The position numbers and the translations under genes are program-made. The notes under the pieces are model-generated. The model had not been told where the DNA came from and searched no databases. It was given only the letters and a program-made list of their open reading frames with translations. From an uncultured Collinsella sp. (GTDB lineage Bacteria; Actinomycetota; Coriobacteriia; Coriobacteriales; Coriobacteriaceae), in assembly GCA_959028445.1 (NCBI GenBank), contig CAUFRY010000038.1:1-19236 (forward strand): 19,236 bases of DNA, written 5' to 3'. Below, piece after piece: positions 15,387 to 19,236 of this stretch. How positions within the stretch are numbered: the first letter of the stretch is position 1; each line of letters starts with the position of its first letter.

Positions 15387-16103
15387 ATGCAGCGTGCCAA
15401 ACAGATATCGGAATCTATTGAGCTGGGCATCATCTTGGCGCTCGCCGGTGGCTTTATGGACGTCTATTCGTACATTGGGCGCGATCATGTTTTCGCCAAC
15501 GCGCAGACAGGCAACATCCTGCTCGTGGGCGTGAGCATCTCGGAGGGCAACTGGGCACTTGCGGGACGCTACTTCTTCCCCGTGGTGTCGTTTGCCGTGG
15601 GCATTATGCTTGCCGACCTGGTGCATGAGCGGTTTGGCAGCGTGATTCACTGGCGCCAGGTAACGGTGTTCTTTGAAGCCGTCATCTTGCTGGGCGTGAG
15701 CTTTATCCCGGGCGGCAATTTCAACCTGCTCGCCAACTGCCTCACCTCGTTTGCCTGCGGCATGCAGGTCGAGAGCTTCCGCAAGATCCACGGTCACGGC
15801 ATCGCTACGACCATGTGCATCGGCAACTTGCGCAACGCGCTGCAAAACGTGGACGATTACATCATCACCCACAGGCGCGGCTTTTTGGAAAACGGCCTGC
15901 TGTACTTTGGCGTGATCTTTACCTTTGTGTTTGGCGCCGTGTTGGGCAACTGGTGTATTGAGCGCATGGGCCTGCACGCCATCGTCGTGGCGAGCTTGCT
16001 GCTGTTTGTCGCGTTTGCCATCATGTTCATCGACCGCGAGCGCGACTTGCGCTTACGCTGGAAGGTTGCGGCCGAGGCTTGGAAAGAGGGCTGCCGAAAG
16101 TAA
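15387..16103 (+). CDS. YoaK/DUF1275-family membrane protein
   Basis: The 238-residue protein matches the YoaK (DUF1275) family of six- to seven-segment membrane proteins of unknown function. Recognisable blocks are LALAGGFMDVYSYIGRDHVFANAQTGNILLVG in the first 50 residues, the central SFACGMQVESFRK, the following TTMCIGNLRNALQ, and a basic C-terminal tail after the last hydrophobic segment. The family is often described as a putative transporter, but no substrate is known. The ATG at 15387 has AAGGAGG 10 bases upstream. In-frame extension far upstream exists only because the opposite strand is coding there. It is a single gene bounded by a strong terminator. Confidence 0.9.
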   Translation: MQRAKQISESIELGIILALAGGFMDVYSYIGRDHVFANAQTGNILLVGVSISEGNWALAGRYFFPVVSFAVGIMLADLVHERFGSVIHWRQVTVFFEAVILLGVSFIPGGNFNLLANCLTSFACGMQVESFRKIHGHGIATTMCIGNLRNALQNVDDYIITHRRGFLENGLLYFGVIFTFVFGAVLGNWCIERMGLHAIVVASLLLFVAFAIMFIDRERDLRLRWKVAAEAWKEGCRK

Positions 16104-16109
16104 CCGAAT

Positions 16110-16147
16110 GCGGCAAAGGGGTTGTCCCTTTGCCGCAATATTTTTCA
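16110..16147 (+). terminator. Rho-independent terminator after the yoaK-like gene
   Basis: GCGGCAAAGGG (16110-16120) and CCCTTTGCCGC (16126-16136) form an 11-bp perfect stem with a 5-base loop, followed by AATATTTTT. Confidence 0.93.
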
Positions 16148-16152
16148 TCATC

Positions 16153-16210
16153 TGTTGAAACGCTTTAACACTATTGACGTTCTCACGCGTTTTTTTGTTT
16201 CAAAAGCGTT
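16153..16210. promoter_or_regulatory. Operator-like inverted sites upstream of fucO
   Basis: TGTTGAAACGCTTTAACA (16153-16170) is an imperfect palindrome with seven of nine pairs matched. The core AACGCTTT (16159-16166) recurs inverted as AAAGCGTT (16203-16210), and TTGAAAC recurs inverted as GTTTCAA. TGTT/AACA arms resemble redox-sensor (Rex) boxes, but the inner spacing is longer than the usual Rex site, so a LacI-type or other repressor is equally possible. TTGACG (16174-16179) could be a -35 box; no good -10 follows at 17 bases. Confidence 0.4.
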
Positions 16211-16269
16211 AGGATGGGACTCATAGCGTGGGGCGTAATGGATGCCCCGCACACGATGGGAGGCTATCA

Positions 16270-17436
16270 ATGGCTAATCGTTTCGTTCTCAATACCATCT
16301 CTTATCATGGTTCCGGCGCCATCAAGGAGATCCCCGGCGAGCTCCAGCGTCGCGGCTACAAGAAGATCTTCGTCTGCTCCGACCCCGATCTGGTCAAGTT
16401 TGGCGTTACCGCTAAGGTGACCGACGAGCTCGACGCTGCCGGCATCGCTTGGAGCCTCTACTCCGAGATCAAGCCCAACCCCACTATCCAGAACGTCAAG
16501 GACGGCGTCGAGGCCTTCAAGGCCGCCGAGGCTGACGCTATCGTGACCATCGGTGGTGGCTCCTCCATGGACACTGCTAAGGCCATCGGCATCATCATCA
16601 ACAACCCCGAGTTCGCCGATGTCCGCAGCCTCGAGGGCGTTGCTCCCACTAAGAACCACGCCGTGTTCACCATCGCTGTGCCGACGACCGCCGGTACCGC
16701 CGCCGAGGTGACCATCAACTACGTCATCACCGACCCCGAGAAGGTTCGCAAGTTCGTGTGCGTCGACACCAACGACGCCCCCGAGGTCGCCGTCGTCGAT
16801 CCCGACATGATGGCCTCCATGCCCGCCGGCCTGACCGCTTCCACTGGCATGGACGCACTGACCCACGCCATCGAGGGCTACACCACCAAGGGCGCCTGGG
16901 AGCTTTCCGACATGTTCCACTTTGAGGCCATTAAGCTGATCAGCGAGAACCTGCGCGACTCCGTCGCCGAGGCCAAGTCCGGCCAGCCCGGCTCCGGCCG
17001 TGAGGGCATGGCTCTTGGTCAGTATGTCGCCGGCATGGGCTTCTCCAATGTTGGCCTGGGCATCGACCACGCCATGGCTCACACCCTGTCCGCTCACTAC
17101 GACACCCCGCACGGCGTCGCTTGCGCCATGCTGCTGCCGATCGCCATGGAGTTCAACAAGCCGGTTTGCGCTGAGCGCCTGGCCAAGGTTGCCGTCGCCA
17201 TGGGCGTTGACACCACGGGCATGAGCACCGCCGAGGCCGCCGATGCCGCCATCGCCGCCGTCAAGCAGCTTTCCGCCGACGTGAACATCCCGCACGTCTG
17301 TGAGGCCATGAAGGCTGACGAGATCGAGGTCCTGGCCAAGGACGCCATGGCCGACGCCTGCTTCCCGGGTAACCCGCGCGAGGCAACGCTCGACGACGTC
17401 ATCGAGCTCTTCAAGAAGATCTGCCCGGCTGCCTAG
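16270..17436 (+). CDS. fucO: Lactaldehyde reductase (iron-dependent group III alcohol dehydrogenase)
   Basis: This enzyme reduces lactaldehyde to 1,2-propanediol with NADH, regenerating NAD+ in anaerobic fucose or rhamnose breakdown; relatives also act on other short aldehydes. The 388 residues follow Escherichia coli FucO closely, for example ADVRSLEG, PTTAGTAAEVTINYVITD, RKFVCVD, ALGQYVAGMGFSNVGLG and GNPREATL. Fe ligands are visible as Asp195, His199, His267 and His281, with the nearby conserved His271, and the nucleotide loop is GGGSSMD (95-101). The ATG at 16270 has GGGAGG 6 bases upstream. Codon use is strongly biased to a small set of C- or G-ending codons, more than in its neighbours, which suggests high expression. 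No fucose or rhamnose genes are adjacent, so a general NADH-recycling role is possible. Confidence 0.93.
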   Translation: MANRFVLNTISYHGSGAIKEIPGELQRRGYKKIFVCSDPDLVKFGVTAKVTDELDAAGIAWSLYSEIKPNPTIQNVKDGVEAFKAAEADAIVTIGGGSSMDTAKAIGIIINNPEFADVRSLEGVAPTKNHAVFTIAVPTTAGTAAEVTINYVITDPEKVRKFVCVDTNDAPEVAVVDPDMMASMPAGLTASTGMDALTHAIEGYTTKGAWELSDMFHFEAIKLISENLRDSVAEAKSGQPGSGREGMALGQYVAGMGFSNVGLGIDHAMAHTLSAHYDTPHGVACAMLLPIAMEFNKPVCAERLAKVAVAMGVDTTGMSTAEAADAAIAAVKQLSADVNIPHVCEAMKADEIEVLAKDAMADACFPGNPREATLDDVIELFKKICPAA

Positions 17437-17489
17437 CCCAGTTTGGTGGTCCTTCGCCCGTAGGTGTATGGTCTTTTGACGTGCCGCTG

Positions 17490-17524
17490 GCCCCGCCGTG
17501 CTACGCACGGCGGGGCTTTTTGTG
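17490..17524 (+). terminator. Rho-independent terminator after fucO
   Basis: GCCCCGCCGTGC (17490-17501) and GCACGGCGGGGC (17505-17516) form a perfect 12-bp stem with a 3-base loop, followed by TTTTTGTG. Confidence 0.95.
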
Positions 17525-17595
17525 CTGCGTCGATGCCCTGAGACGGACAAAACCAAGGCGTACTGCCCGCTGCGGATAGGTGGTGCACTTCCCTG

Positions 17596-17636
17596 CGTGC
17601 ATTTTTGGGAGTATTCAACAAACTCTTAAAAATGCA
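17596..17636. repeat. Hairpin containing an inverted, diverged R1 copy
   Basis: TGCATTTTT (17598-17606) pairs with AAAAATGCA (17628-17636). GAGT (17609-17612) pairs with ACTC (17622-17625), joined by two G-T wobble pairs, giving a 15-bp RNA stem with a 9-base loop ATTCAACAA. The left part (17596-17620) matches the reverse complement of the 17806-17830 repeat at 18 of 25 bases, sharing CGTGCA and GGAGTATTCA at the same spacing. Confidence 0.6.
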
Positions 17637-17805
17637 TAACGTTGTGAATGGGCCGAGTGGCCCGCAGGCGCCCATCGACAGCCATTGTGGGCGGGCTATC
17701 GATGAGTGGAGGGGGTTGTTACTGAGTTTCTGCTTTGCGACGACCTGCAACACTGCTGTAACCGCGTCGTTTTGTCGTTCGTGATGGGGCCGTTGGGGCC
17801 CACGG

Positions 17806-17830
17806 TGCTGAATACTCCGTTTTTTGCACG
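17806..17830 (+). repeat. Dispersed intergenic repeat R1, copy C
   Basis: It is identical to positions 61-85 at 24 of 25 bases, same orientation, with weaker similarity on the right side. The two direct copies are about 17.7 kb apart. Confidence 0.8.
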
Positions 17831-17922
17831 GTCCAAGGTGGGGCACCCTGAGACGAAGCAAAAAGATGCCTCATTTCTATGCAAATACCAATAGGATTTA
17901 TGCAAGATTGAGATTGTAAACC

Positions 17923-17991
17923 GTGCACGTGCACAAAACCGGTGCGGGGACGTCTGGAGGCGGCTCGGCTCCTAGGGCATTGCACGTGCAG
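17923..17991. promoter_or_regulatory. Paired TGCACGTGCA palindromes upstream of the M42 gene
   Basis: GTGCACGTGCAC (17923-17934) is a perfect 12-bp palindrome. TTGCACGTGCAG (17980-17991) contains the same 10-bp core, with centres 57 bp apart. A TAAAAT box (17998-18003) follows the second site. Paired identical palindromes around a promoter suggest a repressor acting by looping, but the regulator is not identifiable. Confidence 0.5.
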
Positions 17992-18039
17992 AACGGTTAA
18001 AATCGGGACTCGGTCTTAGTTTTACTTGGAAGGATGCAT

Positions 18040-19083
18040 ATGACTTCTAATATTGATGCTTCTCTAGAGGAGACGCTCTCCTATATCGCAGGACAGCTTA
18101 AGACGCTGACTTCTATTGCCTCCCCTACCGGCTATACCCGTGCGGCGACTGATTATCTGATGGAGACCCTGCGCGATATGGGGTTTGGGCCTGAGCGTTC
18201 TAATAAGGGTAACGTGCTCGTTGAGCTTGGCGGCGAGGGCGAGCCGCTCGTACTGGCGAGCCATGTCGATACCCTAGGCGCCATGGTGCGTTCCATTAAG
18301 GACAATGGCCGCCTGCGCCCCACGGCGCTCGGTGGGCATCAGTGGTCTACGGCCGATGGCGAGAACTGCACCGTCTACACGCGCGACGGCAATGTCTACA
18401 CGGGCGTGGTTCTTAACACCGAGCCTTCGGCGCACGTGGCCGACGAGCCGGTCAAGACCATCGAGAAGAACATGGAAATCCTGCTCGATGAGAATGTCGA
18501 CAGCAAGGACGATGTGCTTGAGCTGGGCATTCAGACCGGCGACATCATCGCTATGGATCCGCGAACCACGGTGACGGAGAGCGGCTACATCAAGAGCCGC
18601 TTCCTGGATGACAAGCTGTCGGCGTCGATTCTGCTGGGTCTTGCCCGCGCTGTTGCTGATGGCGAGGTGTCGCTTTCGCGCAAGGTGTCGCTGCTCTTTA
18701 CCGTGTACGAGGAGGTCGGCCACGGCGGTGCTTTCGTGCCGGCCGACACGCGCGAGATGATCAGCGTTGACATGGGCTGCGTGGGCGACGACCTGGGCTG
18801 CACCGAGCGCATGGTGTCGATTTGCGCCAAGGATTCGGGTGGCCCCTACAACTACGATCTGGTGACCACGCTGTCCAATATTGCGCGCGAGCTTGAGCTC
18901 GATTACGCCATCGATGTGTACCCGCATTACGGCTCGGACGTTGAGGCCACGCTTTCCGCCGGCTACGACATCCGTCACGGCCTGATCGGCCCCGGCGTGT
19001 ACGCGAGCCACAACTACGAGCGCAGCCACATGGACGGCGTGCGCAACACTTACGAGCTGGTTCGCGCCTACGTTCAGCGCTAA
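18040..19083 (+). CDS. M42-family metallopeptidase (aminopeptidase)
   Basis: The 347-residue cytoplasmic di-metal aminopeptidase should trim N-terminal residues from peptides as a large oligomer, as in the M42 family. Metal and catalytic motifs are in order: SHVDTLG (His75, Asp77), FLDDK (Asp190/Asp191), YEEVGHGG (Glu224, Glu225), SVDMG (Asp244) and the late SHNYERSH with the candidate ligand His324. The opening SPTGYTRAATDYL is also typical. The ATG at 18040 is chosen because GGAAGG ends 6 bases before it; the ATG at 18034 directly abuts that site. Early relatives were annotated as endoglucanases, which this is not expected to be. It stands alone, behind a repeat-rich promoter region. Confidence 0.92.
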   Translation: MTSNIDASLEETLSYIAGQLKTLTSIASPTGYTRAATDYLMETLRDMGFGPERSNKGNVLVELGGEGEPLVLASHVDTLGAMVRSIKDNGRLRPTALGGHQWSTADGENCTVYTRDGNVYTGVVLNTEPSAHVADEPVKTIEKNMEILLDENVDSKDDVLELGIQTGDIIAMDPRTTVTESGYIKSRFLDDKLSASILLGLARAVADGEVSLSRKVSLLFTVYEEVGHGGAFVPADTREMISVDMGCVGDDLGCTERMVSICAKDSGGPYNYDLVTTLSNIARELELDYAIDVYPHYGSDVEATLSAGYDIRHGLIGPGVYASHNYERSHMDGVRNTYELVRAYVQR

Positions 19084-19091
19084 CGATGCAG

Positions 19092-19127
19092 CGGCCTCGG
19101 CTGATACGGCAGTACCGACCGAGGCCG
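19092..19127 (+). terminator. Possible terminator after the M42 gene
   Basis: CGGCCTCGG (19092-19100) and CCGAGGCCG (19119-19127) form a 9-bp stem with an 18-base loop. Only TCCTCTCT follows instead of a T-run, so efficiency is uncertain. Confidence 0.45.
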
Positions 19128-19202
19128 TCCTCTCTAAGTTGCGGTGAAATAGGGACTGTTTGGCGGTTTTAAACGCTTAAACGGGGGTGCGGACAGAAAG
19201 TT

Positions 19203-19219
19203 GGACCGCGGGGCGGTCC
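19203..19219. repeat. GC-rich hairpin at the window end
   Basis: GGACCGC (19203-19209) and GCGGTCC (19213-19219) form a 7-bp stem with loop GGG. No T-run follows in the visible sequence. It may be the leader of the next gene or part of a larger repeat cut by the window edge. Confidence 0.4.
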
Positions 19220-19236
19220 GGACTGGAGGTTCGCAT

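Larger units (their letters stand above)
17437..18039. other. 603-base intergenic region rich in repeats
   Basis: No gene is supported here; short frames on both strands run through the repeats without ribosome-binding sites. It contains the fucO terminator (17490-17524), a CCCTGAGACGGA block (17535-17546) that resembles CCCTGAGACGAA downstream (17847-17858), a long hairpin (17598-17636), R1 copies (17596-17620 and 17806-17830), TATGCAA repeated 21 bases apart (17878 and 17899), and two CACGTG-centred palindromes before the M42 gene. Confidence 0.6.

Noticed and set aside
61..17830. R1 direct copies as attachment sites of an integrated element
   Set aside because: No integrase, transposase, phage or conjugation gene and no tRNA lie between or beside them, and an additional diverged inverted copy exists, so dispersed repeats fit better.
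17706..17894. 62-codon plus-strand frame and overlapping minus-strand frames in the 17.4-18.0 kb gap
   Set aside because: They run through the R1 repeat and its flanks, lack ribosome-binding sites, and show no domain; best read as chance frames in repeat DNA.
18040..19083. Endoglucanase annotation for the M42 protein
   Set aside because: All metal-binding motifs are those of M42 aminopeptidases; the cellulase label is a historical misannotation of this family.
19180..19236. Possible tRNA 3' part at the window end (GGTTCGC-like T-loop)
   Set aside because: No acceptor stem, anticodon arm or CCA-side pairing can be built from the visible bases; only a 7-bp hairpin is supported.

Overview
The window reads as a chromosomal segment of a high-GC anaerobic gut actinobacterium. 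The best guess is a Coriobacteriia member close to Collinsella. That guess rests on an [FeFe] hydrogenase in a GC-rich genome, PTS-based beta-glucoside use, a FucO-type alcohol dehydrogenase, an EFR1-type flavodoxin-ferredoxin, a YgiQ radical SAM protein, and the codon style. No rRNA, tRNA or CRISPR array is visible, so the taxonomy is inference.

Left part (1-7476): a stand-alone flavodoxin/2x[4Fe-4S] protein (296-1057) is followed by a long leader. Then comes a tight same-strand operon of four genes. The first (1398-3230) fuses a NuoF-like iron-sulfur segment to a GltD-like flavoprotein. The second (3224-5035) is a complete M3-type [FeFe] hydrogenase. The third (5038-6093) is a lipoprotein substrate-binding protein. 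The fourth (6097-7476) fuses an ABC permease and its ATPase in one chain. Gaps are -7, 2 and 3 bases, so translation is probably coupled. The electron path suggested is NAD(P)H to FAD to Fe-S clusters to H-cluster. Why an importer is locked to this hydrogenase is the main open question of the window.

Middle part (7477-12938): an orphan RelB/DinJ-type antitoxin (7692-7913) with operator-like half-sites upstream but no toxin lies directly before a CPBP-family intramembrane protease (7937-8851). Next is a divergent sugar locus: an AraC-type regulator on the minus strand (8860-9852), and a GH1 6-phospho-beta-glucosidase (10006-11484) with a PTS EIIBC (11496-12866) on the plus strand. A strong terminator closes it.

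Right part (12993-19236): YgiQ on the minus strand, then a YoaK/DUF1275 membrane protein, FucO (lactaldehyde reductase) and an M42 metallopeptidase on the plus strand, mostly as single transcription units with clear terminators after YoaK and FucO.

Non-coding structure is unusually rich. A 25-bp element with the core GAATACTCCGTTTTTTGCAC occurs near both ends in the same orientation (61-85, 17806-17830), with a diverged inverted relative at 17596-17620. A second element, GATCCGTTTTCCTCCGT, is a 17-bp perfect inverted repeat at 1106-1167 and a single arm at 7498-7514. Several palindromes sit in promoter regions, upstream of the EFR1 gene, the antitoxin, fucO and the M42 peptidase.
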